Below, piece by piece: positions 33,597 to 42,674 of a stretch of DNA of 50,576 bases; within the stretch, counting starts at the first letter, position 1; the number at the start of each line of letters is the position of its first letter. The notes beneath the pieces were generated by a model, which did not search any database, was not told where the DNA came from, and saw only the letters and a list, made by a program, of their open reading frames with translations. The position numbers were made by a program, and so were the translations under genes. The stretch is from NCBI GenBank assembly GCA_937877535.1, contig CALFJF010000052.1, positions 1-50,576 of the forward strand. The letters run 5' to 3'. Origin of the DNA: an uncultured Treponema sp. (lineage in GTDB: Bacteria > Spirochaetota > Spirochaetia > Treponematales > Treponemataceae).

Positions 33597-33655
33597 TGTC
33601 ATTTCTTGAGCGACGCGAGGAATCTTCGGATATTTCGCTTGCGCCCAACATGACG
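33597..33655. repeat. Second dispersed-type palindrome
   Basis: A 59-base imperfect palindrome framed by GTCAT and ATGAC, with TTGAGCGACGCGAGGAATC and TTTCGCTTGCGCCCAA inside. It resembles the GTCATT-GAGCGAAGCG family found between genes in many bacteria. Only one copy is seen here. Confidence 0.5.
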
Positions 33656-33707
33656 AATCACCTTTGTGCAGTGCCGCAAAGGTAAGGCGTACTTTTCGTA
33701 GCATATC

Positions 33708-33743
33708 AAAAAAAAACGGCGGTTGGACTTGCCTAACCGCCGT
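33708..33743 (-). terminator. Terminator of the SPFH gene
   Basis: On the minus strand ACGGCGGTT pairs with AACCGCCGT around ten bases and runs into eight T. Confidence 0.85.
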
Positions 33744-33749
33744 CGCCCC

Positions 33750-34670
33750 TTATTTTTTGGCGATTTCTGCGATTGACGCAACCACGCCCGCAAGGTTCTG
33801 GAAGTCCGCCGGCACGATGATTTTCGTCGCCTGTCCGTCCGCGGCTTTCTCAAGCGACTCAAGGCTTCTAAGTTTCAGCACGGCTTCGTCCGCGCCCGCG
33901 TCCTTTATCATCTTGAGTCCGTCCGCCGTCGCCTGCTGCACGGCGCGAATCGCCTCCGACTCGCCCTCCGCCTTCTTGATGAGGGACACGCGCTCGGCCT
34001 CGGCCGCAAGAATCTTGGACTCCTTCTCCGCCTCCGCCTCAAGGATTTTCGACTGCTTTTTTCCCTCGGCAACCAGAATCTCGCTCTGCTTCTGGCCTTC
34101 GGCAATCAGGATTTTCTCGCGACGCTCGCGCTCCGCCCGCATCTGCTTTTCCATCGCCTCGCGGATTGCCTCGGGCGGCATGATGTTCTTCACTTCCACG
34201 CGGTTCACCTTGATTCCCCACGGGTCGGTCGCCTCGTCCAAAATCGCGCGCATCTTCGTGTTTATCACGTCGCGGCTCGTGAGCGTAGCGTCCAGGTCAA
34301 GCTCGCCGATGATGTTCCTGAGCGTCGTCGCGCTCAAATTCTCGATTGCAAGGAGCGGATTCTCAACGCCGTACGTGTAGAGCTTGGGGTCGGTGATTTG
34401 CATGTACACAACGGTGTCGATTTTCATCGTCACGTTGTCCTTCGTGATGACCGGCTGCGGCGGAAAGTCGAGGACTTTCTCCTTGAGCAGAACTCGGTTT
34501 GCGATTCTGTCGATGAACGGAATCTTCACGTGAAGCCCCGTCTGCCAGGTGGCCGCGTACGTCCCGAGCCGCTCGATAATCACAGCGTCGGACTGTGGCA
34601 CAATCCTGATGTTCGTGATGATTAGAAGCATCGCCACTATGATCAGAACAACGATTGCATACATTTCCAT
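33750..34670 (-). CDS. SPFH/band-7 membrane protein, stomatin/QmcA type
   Basis: 306 residues. One N-terminal membrane segment (about 3-21, AIVVLIIVAMLLIITNI), then a band-7 domain (IVPQSDAVIIERLGTY, DFPPQPVITKDNV, ENLSATTLRNIIGELDLDA). A Glu/Lys/Ala-rich coiled coil follows at about 180-255. Such proteins form large rings that organise membrane and guard proteases. The ATG at 34670 has AAGGAG about 6 bases upstream; an earlier ATG at 34763 lies in a non-conserved stretch. The NfeD partner is encoded just before it on the same strand, the usual pairing. The gene lies within the GC-richer segment. Confidence 0.92.
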   Translation of the reverse strand: MEMYAIVVLIIVAMLLIITNIRIVPQSDAVIIERLGTYAATWQTGLHVKIPFIDRIANRVLLKEKVLDFPPQPVITKDNVTMKIDTVVYMQITDPKLYTYGVENPLLAIENLSATTLRNIIGELDLDATLTSRDVINTKMRAILDEATDPWGIKVNRVEVKNIMPPEAIREAMEKQMRAERERREKILIAEGQKQSEILVAEGKKQSKILEAEAEKESKILAAEAERVSLIKKAEGESEAIRAVQQATADGLKMIKDAGADEAVLKLRSLESLEKAADGQATKIIVPADFQNLAGVVASIAEIAKK

Positions 34671-34775
34671 TTTTATCTCCTTAACATTTTGATGCCCAAA
34701 TTTATGCCCAAAAACGAACCATCGAACCCGTTCGGACGGCTGAAGGCTCCGCCCCCACTCCATCGGCTTTCCGCT

Positions 34776-35216
34776 TCAGGTTTTCTCGACAATCAGGGTG
34801 TTCCCCCGGATTTCCACGATTCTGCATTCTTCCCCGATTTCGATTTTTCCGCCCGCGCTTTGCACCTGCCACACGATTCCGCCGATTTTTGCCTCACCCT
34901 TTTCCATCTCGTCCGTCCGCCTTTGCAAGACGACCATCCGCCCGATGAGAGAATCCGCGTTGGTCGCGACCTTTTTTGCGCAAAAATGCTTCTTTGCGAC
35001 GGGGCGGGTCAAAAAAAGCAGCGCGAGCGAAACAAGCGCGAACAGCAGGATTTGGATGTGGAACGGAACTGGAAAAAACGAAAGCAGGACGCAAACGAAC
35101 GCGCCGAGCGCGAACCAAATCGTCGTGAGCGAAAACGAAACCGCCTCGGCGACAAGGCACAAAATCATCACGCAAATCCAAATCCACGTCCCGTAATCTG
35201 AAACTGAAAAAGTCAT
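34776..35216 (-). CDS. NfeD-family membrane protein, YbbJ type
   Basis: 146 residues. Two or three hydrophobic helices (about 10-70, then a polar turn PFHIQ) precede a small OB-fold domain (about 88-146: GRMVVLQRRTDEMEKGEAKI and IVEIRGNTLIVEK). It partners the SPFH ring protein encoded next. TAGAAT on the minus strand stands six bases before the ATG, so it is probably leaderless; a GGAG only one base before the ATG is too close to serve. The two genes are separated by 105 bases, which hold two ATGCCCAAA copies and no other recognisable signal. Confidence 0.85.
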   Translation of the reverse strand: MTFSVSDYGTWIWICVMILCLVAEAVSFSLTTIWFALGAFVCVLLSFFPVPFHIQILLFALVSLALLFLTRPVAKKHFCAKKVATNADSLIGRMVVLQRRTDEMEKGEAKIGGIVWQVQSAGGKIEIGEECRIVEIRGNTLIVEKT

Positions 35217-35222
35217 GCTCCA

Positions 35223-35228
35223 ATTCTA
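35223..35228 (-). promoter_or_regulatory. -10 box of the NfeD gene
   Basis: TAGAAT on the minus strand, six bases before the ATG. No good -35 box. Confidence 0.4.
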
Positions 35229-35321
35229 CCATAAAAAACGGCTCTTTTTGTGGAAAAATCAAAGCGATTTTGTTAAAATGCCGTCAGTTTTTTTTCAAAA
35301 GGCGGGAGGATTTTTGGGAAA

Positions 35322-35702
35322 ATGGGCGACATCGCGATTTTTCTCTGCATGATTTTTCTTCATATCGTTGACGATTTCAAACTGCAAGGAATTCTTGCTC
35401 AATTTAAGAGCAAGTCGTATTGGAAGGAAAATGCTCCCGAACCGCTTTATCGCTGGGATTGGCTCATTTCGCTCATTTGCCATTGCGTCAGTTGGGCGTT
35501 TATGATTATGTTTCCGATTATGGTTTGGTTTGGTTTTAACGTGCCGATTTGGTTTTTGTGCGTTTTTATCATAAACGTTGTGATTCACGCGTTTATCGAC
35601 CACTTAAAAGCAAATGCAAAAAAAATCAATCTTGTTGCAGACCAGCTGTGTCATTTTGTGCAGATACTGTTTACATTTTTCGTTTTTATTTTTTTGAGGT
35701 AA
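35322..35702 (+). CDS. DUF3307-like membrane protein
   Basis: 126 residues with about four hydrophobic segments (1-20, 45-62, 65-85, 108-125). The pattern LHIVDDFKLQGILAQFKSKS near the N-terminus and HAFIDHLKANAKKINLVADQ before the last helix fits DUF3307, an integral-membrane family of unknown function with conserved His/Asp. GGGAGG lies about 13 bases before the ATG. The stop is six bases before the next gene, so the two are surely co-transcribed. It is the first gene of the tubulin-like/Hsp70 locus. Confidence 0.65.
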   Translation: MGDIAIFLCMIFLHIVDDFKLQGILAQFKSKSYWKENAPEPLYRWDWLISLICHCVSWAFMIMFPIMVWFGFNVPIWFLCVFIINVVIHAFIDHLKANAKKINLVADQLCHFVQILFTFFVFIFLR

Positions 35703-35708
35703 CAAATT

Positions 35709-38700
35709 ATGGCAGCAATCGAATATTCACACATTGAGCAAGATGGGAACGATTCCGTTCGATTTTTGCTTGAAAAAAAAGGCTCAAATCCGCTTGTTTT
35801 TTTTGGATTAAATCCGGGCGCGGCAAACAAAACCGATTACGACCAGACAACAAAAAAACTGCTCGGTTTTCTTACTTTTTTTGCAGAAAATCAAAAAGTT
35901 GCTGCGCCAAACAACGATTTTGACGGATTTATTGCAATAAACATGTACGCTCGCCGTTTTGACCTTGACGACTCGCTCGACAAAAAACTCCATCAAAAAA
36001 ATCTTTCAAAAATAAAGGAAATCGCGGCAAAACTCAAAAATCCTGCTGTTCTTTTGGCGTTTGGAAACGGTTTTGATTCGCGCCCGTACTTAAAAGATTG
36101 TTTTTTGGACATAATTTCCGCGCTTTCGCCGTGCGCTCCGCGATTTTTTTGCGTGGGAAAAACAAAAAGCGGTGCACCGCGACAAATTACGCGCGTGAGT
36201 TTTCGCCCGCTTGAACCGTTTGACGTTGATTCGTTTTTGGGCGTTTTGAACGAACAAGCGCAAACGCAAAGCGAAAACGAAATCGAAGACGAATTTTTGC
36301 TCGATTTTGAAGCAAACGAAAGCGATGACGATTTTTCGTTTGCCGCAGACGACGAAGAATCCCCCGCTTCTGAAAATAAAACAGAAACGGACGCGGAACA
36401 TTCAGAGCCTTCCGCAAAAAATATGTCGGTTGACGATTTTTACGATTCCCTTGTAGAACCGTTCGTGCGCTCGCGCGCGCAAGATTTCAAAATGTTCATT
36501 TTGCAAGGAAACATTCCTGCGGAGCGATTTTATCGCGCGGTTTCGCTTCCCGTTTTTGAAGAGCCGTCGGAAGCGGATTCAGAGCGGATTTCTGCGCTCA
36601 CGGATTTTTGGAGTTTGGAAGCGCAAAAGTTTGAACGCACGGATTTGCAAAAATATAACGACATAAAAGATGCCGCTGGCACAATTCGGAGTTTTTTTAC
36701 AACGCCAAAATTGAACAAAATGCTCGTAGAGTCGCTTCGGGCGGTGGCGTGGTCGCACCTTGCGACTCTTGTTGCGGAAAAATGCGACGACGGCTGCGTT
36801 GACTTAAAAGAGCAAGTGTCGCTCAAGCAAAGCGCAAACAAATTGGGGCTTTACAATGGCTCTTCGACGGCGGAAGTTCAAAATCGAATTTTTGAAGAAA
36901 TCAAAAAGAACGGCGCAAAAATCGAAACGCTCGAAAGCGAATTCAAAACGTTTTTTGATGAATACGTTGAAGAAGATGAGTCAAACGCGCTCGACACGCT
37001 GGAAAATCGCGTGGTTCTTGCAAAACGATACAAAAAACTCAAAATGCGTTCTGATTTTGTAAACGGAACGGGCTTGAATTGGAGCGATAAACAATATCTT
37101 GAAAATCTTTCGGATTTCTTAAAATCAATCGACATTTCGCTCGTTTTGCCACAAACGTTTTTTGCAAAAGATTATTTTGATTCTTACGCAAAAAACAAAG
37201 ATGTTTCGCAGTTGACGGAAACCGAATTTGCGGAATTGCGTTCCACGGCGACTGGAAAATATTACCAACTTTCCGACGAGCAATGGGAAGAATTTGTATC
37301 AACGGCAAAAATCGCCATGAAAGAGTCAAAAAATCTTGACGAGGAACTTTCAAAGGCAAAAGAATCGTACGAACTCCAACTTTCAAAGGCAAAAAAGCAA
37401 GCGGAGCAAGAAAAAAAACGCGCCGAAAAAGCAAAAGAGCAAGCAAAACACGCGCGAAAAAACGGCATTATCCGAAGTTTTTTTGTTGTTGTTGCAATCA
37501 TTGCGGCGGTTTTTGGAGCATTCGCGCTTTTCAAAAAAGTGCGTCCCGTTCAGTACGCTTCGGTTGTGGATTCGGTAACAACGCTTGTGGCTCCCACGGA
37601 AGAGCAAAAGGAGCAGGCGCGGCTTCAAAAAGAACAGGCGCGACTTGCGCTTGAAGCGGCAAAGCCTCATTCGTTTTCTGTGGGAAAAGGCGAGGGATTT
37701 GATTTTGCGACGATAAAAAGTGCGCTTGAAAGCGCGAACGACGGCGACACGATTGTGCTTTCTGCGGGAGTTTGGAGCGAAGACATAATCGTTTCCAAGG
37801 CGGTAAAAATCACGGGCGGAGAAGATGCCGAGCGAACGATAAAAAGCGGTTATTTTTCCACAAAAGACGTTCCCGTGATTGCCGTTCCCGACAATTCGTC
37901 GCTCAAAATTTCTTCTGCGGCAACGATTTCGGGATTGATTGTTTCGGGGCGCAATGTAAAACAATTCGATTCGTTTCAAAAATATCAAGAATCAATAAAA
38001 ATCCCAGAAAGCATGAAAACATTTTCCGAAGACCCGATGGAAAAAAAGTTTAATTCGATTGTTCGCGTAAACTCCGACGCGGTTTTTCAAAATGTGATTT
38101 TTGATTCGGCAAGTCAAAATTGCGTTACCGTAACGGCGGGAAACGTGCAATTTTCGTCGTGCGCCTTTTTGCGTGCGCCCGATTGCGCCCTTTACGCGCT
38201 TGCCTCTTCTTCGGTTTCGTGCGAAACCTGTTTGTTTTTGGGAGATTGTGTTGCGGTCAAAACGGCTGACAGCGCGGTTTTGGCGGCTTCGGATTCTCAA
38301 ATTGTTGGCGTTTGGTACGCGCTCCAAGCGCACGGAAAATCGTCTGCTTCGTTTTTGAACGCTTCCGTTTCAGATTACAAAATCGCTGCCTTTCAATTTT
38401 TGGATTCGTCGGAAGGCACGATTTCGCAAGGCGTTGTAAACACATCGCTTTCGAGCGGAAACAGAACGGCGGTTTGGACTTCGGATTCTTCTCGTCCAAT
38501 CGTCGAAGGACTTTCAGTTTTGAACGCCGTTTTTGGACTGTGGGCGGAAAACGCTTCTGAGCCGATTGTTTCGCGGTGCGAATTTGACGCGACTGGCTCA
38601 GGAGATTCAAAAACGGGAATCGTTTTTACAGACAACGCAAAAGGCTCGATAGATTCTTGTAAAGTGTTGTCTTACACCGACGGAATCCGAATTCAAAAAT

Positions 38701-39605
38701 CCGCCGCTCCGTCTATTTCAAAAACGCACATTGAAGGAAGCGACGGCTCTTACGGCGTTTTATGTATGGGTTCTTCAAAAGGCGCGTTTTCTGGCGAGGT
38801 TTTTGGATTTAAGCGCGGAATTTATTTACAAGAATCCGCCGTGGCAGAGATTTTTGATTCAAAAATCCACGATTGCGAGCAAGCGGGACTCACGTACACA
38901 AACGAATCGAGCGGAGAAGTCAAAAATTGCGAGGTTTTTGTAATAAAATCGACGGGCGTTTCAATAAACGACAAATCGAGTCCCGTTTTGACAAACGTGT
39001 TTGTCCACGATTCAAAAACGGGTTTTCTTTCGAGCGAAGAAAACACGGCGCGACTTTTTGATTGCGAAGCGAGCAACAACGAACGCGGTTTTTCCGTTTT
39101 TTGGGACGGAGGCAAAAAAAATGCCCCCAAAAACGAAATTTCGGGCGGCTTTTTCCGCGAAAACGAAGTAAACGGCATTACATCTTACGGTTTGTCGGAA
39201 ATCACGATTTCAAAAGCGACCGTTTCAGGAAATAAAAACGGAATTGTGTCTTTTGAGTCGAGCGTGATTCATGCAAAAAATTGCACGGTCGAAAAAAACA
39301 AAAACGTCGGCGGCGCCGCCTCGGACTCGTCGTCTTTTAATTCAACCGATTGTTCGTTTAGCAAAAATGACGACACTGGTTTTTTTGTAACAGCCGACGC
39401 TTCGGCTACGCTTGAAAACTGCACAATCAACAAAAATCTCAATGTTGGCGTTTCGAGTTCTGAAAACGGGAGGCTTACGCTTCAAAAATGCAAAATCAAA
39501 AGCAACAAAGACAAAAATCTCGTTCTCAATTCCGAAAAAGAGGCGAAAATCACAGAACTCAAAACAAATTTGTGGACGAAATTTTTGATGTGGTGGAACG
39601 AGTAA
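35709..39605 (+). CDS. DUF1643 - transmembrane - right-handed beta-helix fusion
   Basis: 1298 residues. The N-terminal domain (about 1-180) matches DUF1643: FFGLNPGAANKTDYDQTTK, FIAINMYARRFDLDD, LLAFGNGFDSRPYL and GAPRQITRVS. An acidic linker (about 185-250) and a helical region follow, including a SAP-like NKLGLYNGSSTAEVQNRIFE (about 377-396) and a basic coiled coil (about 535-585). One membrane helix lies at 588-608 (IRSFFVVVAIIAAVFGAFAL). After it comes a DUF1565/NosD-type parallel beta-helix from about 654 (GFDFATIKSALESANDGDTI) to the end. The basic flank before the helix puts the N-terminus inside, so the beta-helix faces the periplasm. I know of no described protein with this combination. 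No catalytic residues were identified in the helix. Confidence 0.8.
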   Translation: MAAIEYSHIEQDGNDSVRFLLEKKGSNPLVFFGLNPGAANKTDYDQTTKKLLGFLTFFAENQKVAAPNNDFDGFIAINMYARRFDLDDSLDKKLHQKNLSKIKEIAAKLKNPAVLLAFGNGFDSRPYLKDCFLDIISALSPCAPRFFCVGKTKSGAPRQITRVSFRPLEPFDVDSFLGVLNEQAQTQSENEIEDEFLLDFEANESDDDFSFAADDEESPASENKTETDAEHSEPSAKNMSVDDFYDSLVEPFVRSRAQDFKMFILQGNIPAERFYRAVSLPVFEEPSEADSERISALTDFWSLEAQKFERTDLQKYNDIKDAAGTIRSFFTTPKLNKMLVESLRAVAWSHLATLVAEKCDDGCVDLKEQVSLKQSANKLGLYNGSSTAEVQNRIFEEIKKNGAKIETLESEFKTFFDEYVEEDESNALDTLENRVVLAKRYKKLKMRSDFVNGTGLNWSDKQYLENLSDFLKSIDISLVLPQTFFAKDYFDSYAKNKDVSQLTETEFAELRSTATGKYYQLSDEQWEEFVSTAKIAMKESKNLDEELSKAKESYELQLSKAKKQAEQEKKRAEKAKEQAKHARKNGIIRSFFVVVAIIAAVFGAFALFKKVRPVQYASVVDSVTTLVAPTEEQKEQARLQKEQARLALEAAKPHSFSVGKGEGFDFATIKSALESANDGDTIVLSAGVWSEDIIVSKAVKITGGEDAERTIKSGYFSTKDVPVIAVPDNSSLKISSAATISGLIVSGRNVKQFDSFQKYQESIKIPESMKTFSEDPMEKKFNSIVRVNSDAVFQNVIFDSASQNCVTVTAGNVQFSSCAFLRAPDCALYALASSSVSCETCLFLGDCVAVKTADSAVLAASDSQIVGVWYALQAHGKSSASFLNASVSDYKIAAFQFLDSSEGTISQGVVNTSLSSGNRTAVWTSDSSRPIVEGLSVLNAVFGLWAENASEPIVSRCEFDATGSGDSKTGIVFTDNAKGSIDSCKVLSYTDGIRIQKSAAPSISKTHIEGSDGSYGVLCMGSSKGAFSGEVFGFKRGIYLQESAVAEIFDSKIHDCEQAGLTYTNESSGEVKNCEVFVIKSTGVSINDKSSPVLTNVFVHDSKTGFLSSEENTARLFDCEASNNERGFSVFWDGGKKNAPKNEISGGFFRENEVNGITSYGLSEITISKATVSGNKNGIVSFESSVIHAKNCTVEKNKNVGGAASDSSSFNSTDCSFSKNDDTGFFVTADASATLENCTINKNLNVGVSSSENGRLTLQKCKIKSNKDKNLVLNSEKEAKITELKTNLWTKFLMWWNE

Positions 39606-39630
39606 AACGCGGGACACTTTTTTTGAGCGA

Positions 39631-39659
39631 ATGACAAAAAGAATTTTTTTTTCTATAAT
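39631..39659 (+). promoter_or_regulatory. Internal promoter of the tubulin-like locus
   Basis: ATGACA at 39631-39636 (5 of 6), a 17-base spacer and TATAAT at 39654-39659. The ATG at 39666 follows after six bases, so the transcript should be leaderless. The six downstream genes may be driven from here. Confidence 0.75.
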
Positions 39660-39665
39660 TTCTGT

Positions 39666-40193
39666 ATGAAAAATTTGATTTCGTCGGTTTTGCTCGCGCT
39701 TTTTATTGCTTTATTGCTTGGTGCGGCATTTTTTGTGTACATTTCTCCGATTATGCTGCTTTCGCGTTTTGGATTTTTTTCGATTTCGCCGTTTTCTGGA
39801 TTTTCCATGTCGGACGTGGTACGGCTCGTTTGCGCGGAATCCATTTCTGCCAGTACTCCGCTCGTTGGAAAAGCGATTTTTGTGCTTGTTTTTCAAATTT
39901 TTCTCAGTCTGCTTGCGTCTTTGTTTGGATTTTTGTTTTTTTCAAAAGTCATGCGCATTTTTTTGCCAAATGACGACTATTTTTGTTCGTTTTACAAATT
40001 TTTGATTGCCCTTGCGTTTTTCTTTCCAGCGATTTTTGGCGCAATCAGCATTTTTTTTAGATTGCCAGTCAAAATCGTGCTTTTGGTTCTTGGCGGCGTG
40101 ATTTTTGCGCTTACGGCGTTTTTTTCGATTATGATTTTGAAAATTCTTCCAGATTCGGCTTCAGAAAAAAGGCGGGATTTGTTTAAGCAATAA
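39666..40193 (+). CDS. Multi-pass membrane protein of unknown family
   Basis: 175 residues with four hydrophobic segments at about 5-30, 68-98, 108-130 and 134-158, and a polar loop at 30-65. I do not recognise a family. It is the first gene after the internal promoter and lies 18 bases before the vWA gene, so it probably forms part of the membrane portion of the same machine. No Shine-Dalgarno site is seen, which agrees with leaderless initiation. Confidence 0.8.
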   Translation: MKNLISSVLLALFIALLLGAAFFVYISPIMLLSRFGFFSISPFSGFSMSDVVRLVCAESISASTPLVGKAIFVLVFQIFLSLLASLFGFLFFSKVMRIFLPNDDYFCSFYKFLIALAFFFPAIFGAISIFFRLPVKIVLLVLGGVIFALTAFFSIMILKILPDSASEKRRDLFKQ

Positions 40194-40211
40194 TTTTGTA
40201 AGGAAATAAAA

Positions 40212-41747
40212 ATGCGCTTTTTTCATTTTTCAAAACGATTTTTTTTGATTTCTTTTTTTGTCTTATTTTTTTTGAGCGAAAAGTCATTCGCGCAAGATTC
40301 TGACGCGATGGCGGCGGAACAAGGGCGAATAATCGTTTTGGTGATTGACGTTTCGCAAAGCATAAAAAATCAACTCGGCGCGATTATCAAAGGCATTTCT
40401 GACGAAATTGTGGAAAAGCGGCTTCGCTCTGGCGATTATTGCGTTGTGATTCCGCTCGGAGATAAAAGCACCGTTGATTCAGCGGATTCGTTTGGCATTC
40501 GATACAGCCGCGACAAAGAAAAAATCCTTGAGTATCTTTCAAAACTTGGCATAAAAAACAAAACGAATTTGAACACCGACATTGGTGCGGCAATGCAAAA
40601 AACGTTCGATTTTATCTCGATGATTGATAGCGAAAGCACGGGCGAAATGTGCGAACCGCTCGTGCTTTTTATCACTGACGGCGAGATTTATCAAAGTCCC
40701 AATTCCAAAGAAACCGTTTTGCAAAAAACGCCAGAAGAAATTTTTGAAAATCCCAGAACTTCGCCACTTTTGAACTCGTATTCAAACTGGTGGTTTTTAG
40801 GAATCGAAAACGAGGGCGTTCCGCTTGAGCATATCAAAAAAATCGCGCAGGGAGCGGGGGCGTTTCCAGAGCGGTATCAGACGCTTTCTGACATGGAGCA
40901 ATTCGGTGCGCTTTTTGACATATGGCTTTCGTCGATTCCAGACCCAAAACCGCGCGACAAAGGCGGAGTTGATTTTAAGGATTTTCGTTTTGGTGGAAGC
41001 GCGTTGCGCGAAGACGGAAAATCGACTGTTGTTTCAACGAATTCCCGCTCGATTTCTTGGTCGATGAACAATTCGTTTTCTCGAACGAACGTGGTTCTCA
41101 AAATAAATGGCGCGGAAGCGATTTTCCAAAACGAAAAAACGGGCGAGGTTTCAAAAATCGCGCTCAAACCCGAAGCGGGAAATATTGAATTAAAGGCGGG
41201 CGAAAATCGAAAAACCGAGGCTTTTGCGGATTTTCCAAACAATCTTGGTCGCGGACGGCTGAAACTTTCTTTTTCCATTGAATCAACGGGTGGAGAAGCG
41301 GGCGATATTTCGGAAAAATCGTTTTTTGTGGAATTTAAATCTCCCTCACAGATTTTGTTTGAAAAAATCGCGCTTCCCGTTGCGATTGTCCTCGCGCTCA
41401 TTTTGGCGATTTTGCTTTTTCGATTTTTTAAGGCGCGGGCTGCGGTAAAAGTGCAACTTGAAATCGTGGGAAAAAGCTCAAAGGGGAGGGCGGTTTTGAT
41501 GCGCGTTGGAAAAAAAGCGGATGCGGGTTCTAAACCGAGCGTTGATTTTCGGCTTGAAGGCAATTTCGCGCCAGTCGTGTTGACGCTTGAGCGGACTGGC
41601 TCATCGTCCTGGAAAATCGTTGTAAAAGATTCCGCGTCCGTTTCGCAAGGTCAAAATCTCTCTCCGTACAAATTGGGAAGCACAATAAAAATAAATTCTC
41701 GCGACGGAAATTCGGTTGGCATAAAATTCAGGCAAAAAAGAAAGTAA
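40212..41747 (+). CDS. Membrane-anchored von Willebrand A domain protein
   Basis: 511 residues. Signal peptide about 1-28 (ending SFAQ). The vWA domain spans about 38-240, with the metal site DVSQS at 46-50, a conserved Thr in NLNTDIG and ITDGE near 155, so metal binding looks intact. A beta-rich region follows, then a membrane helix at about 391-410 (PVAIVLALILAILLF). The C-terminal 100 residues are basic and beta-rich and should be cytoplasmic. It could pass a binding event outside the inner membrane to the tubulin-like and Hsp70 proteins. Similar vWA genes are known to accompany a tubulin-like family (Makarova and Koonin). The stop lies 12 bases before the next gene. Confidence 0.88.
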   Translation: MRFFHFSKRFFLISFFVLFFLSEKSFAQDSDAMAAEQGRIIVLVIDVSQSIKNQLGAIIKGISDEIVEKRLRSGDYCVVIPLGDKSTVDSADSFGIRYSRDKEKILEYLSKLGIKNKTNLNTDIGAAMQKTFDFISMIDSESTGEMCEPLVLFITDGEIYQSPNSKETVLQKTPEEIFENPRTSPLLNSYSNWWFLGIENEGVPLEHIKKIAQGAGAFPERYQTLSDMEQFGALFDIWLSSIPDPKPRDKGGVDFKDFRFGGSALREDGKSTVVSTNSRSISWSMNNSFSRTNVVLKINGAEAIFQNEKTGEVSKIALKPEAGNIELKAGENRKTEAFADFPNNLGRGRLKLSFSIESTGGEAGDISEKSFFVEFKSPSQILFEKIALPVAIVLALILAILLFRFFKARAAVKVQLEIVGKSSKGRAVLMRVGKKADAGSKPSVDFRLEGNFAPVVLTLERTGSSSWKIVVKDSASVSQGQNLSPYKLGSTIKINSRDGNSVGIKFRQKRK

Positions 41748-41759
41748 AAAGGAGAAAAA

Positions 41760-42662
41760 ATGTTTGGATTGGACGGTTTTCTTTTTGGCATTTTGTTGTG
41801 GGGAGCGGTTGTGCTTTTTTTTGCGTTGGTGTCGTTTTTTGGCTACCGCTTTTTGAAAAACGTTTCGCGTTTTGAATCGCGGTCAAACGCGCTTTTTTGG
41901 GGATTTTTGAGTGCATTTGTGGCAGCCGCTTCGCTTTTGTTTGCGCCGCTTTTGATTTTTGGAGAAGCGGGCAATTTTTCAAAACTCGCGGAGGAAATTC
42001 CGAATCGAGTGATTGAAAACGCGCAAGGACAACTGGACGCAAATCGGTCGGATTTTGTTGGTGGCGTTATGGATTCTTTGCTGGAAAATCGCGGAATTCC
42101 AAAAACGCCTGAAATCTTGGACGCAAAAGAAAAAGCGGTTTCGTTTGCGTCAAAAATCAAAGGAAAAACGCTTTCGGAAAGCGTTGACAGCGCGTTAAAA
42201 CTGTTTAAAGTCAAGCGCGAAGTGTTTGATGACGTGCAGCAAAAATCAAAAAATGTCCTTGAAGACGTTTTGCCGAACGTAAAAGACGAGGAAATTGTGC
42301 GGACGGCAGAAAATCTGTTTGAGCCGATTGCGCAATCTGCGCGAACGCAAACGGTTAAAAATCCGATTTTTTCAAAAATCTTTCGTCCGCTTTCGGAATC
42401 GGCGGATTTTTCTTCGATTGTGGGCACAAATGTGGCAGGCTTGGGGGCGGCGGCAATCGGCACGGCGGTCGGCGCGTTTGTAAAAAAAATCGTGAGCATT
42501 GTGATTTTTATTTCTGCGCTGTGCGCGCTTTTGGTGTACGTTCTCGTTTTTTGGGCGATGGTTCTTCTTCGCGAAGAAAAAAAAGACGACGAGAAAAAAG
42601 AACGCGCAAGGCTTTTTGAATTTAGACGCGACATTTTTGATAACATAAATAAATTGAAATAA
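41760..42662 (+). CDS. Membrane protein with long helical domain
   Basis: 300 residues. Two hydrophobic helices near the N-terminus (about 5-30 and 45-68) and one or two near the C-terminus (about 220-275, including IVSIVIFISALCALLVYVLV) enclose a polar helical region. An alanine/glycine-rich stretch (NVAGLGAAAIGTAVGAF) precedes the last helix. I do not recognise a family. AGGAG lies 7 bases before the ATG, and the tubulin-like gene starts 12 bases after the stop. The central part is likely periplasmic if both ends are inside. Confidence 0.75.
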   Translation: MFGLDGFLFGILLWGAVVLFFALVSFFGYRFLKNVSRFESRSNALFWGFLSAFVAAASLLFAPLLIFGEAGNFSKLAEEIPNRVIENAQGQLDANRSDFVGGVMDSLLENRGIPKTPEILDAKEKAVSFASKIKGKTLSESVDSALKLFKVKREVFDDVQQKSKNVLEDVLPNVKDEEIVRTAENLFEPIAQSARTQTVKNPIFSKIFRPLSESADFSSIVGTNVAGLGAAAIGTAVGAFVKKIVSIVIFISALCALLVYVLVFWAMVLLREEKKDDEKKERARLFEFRRDIFDNINKLK

Positions 42663-42674
42663 AACGGGGGAACT

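Noticed and set aside
34671..34775. Small gene between SPFH and NfeD
   Set aside because: No start codon with ribosome site and no protein-like composition; only two ATGCCCAAA copies are seen.
35709..39605. Phage or restriction-island origin because of DUF1643
   Set aside because: No integrase, phage structural gene, methyltransferase or att-like repeat is nearby, and codon use matches the AT-rich host style.
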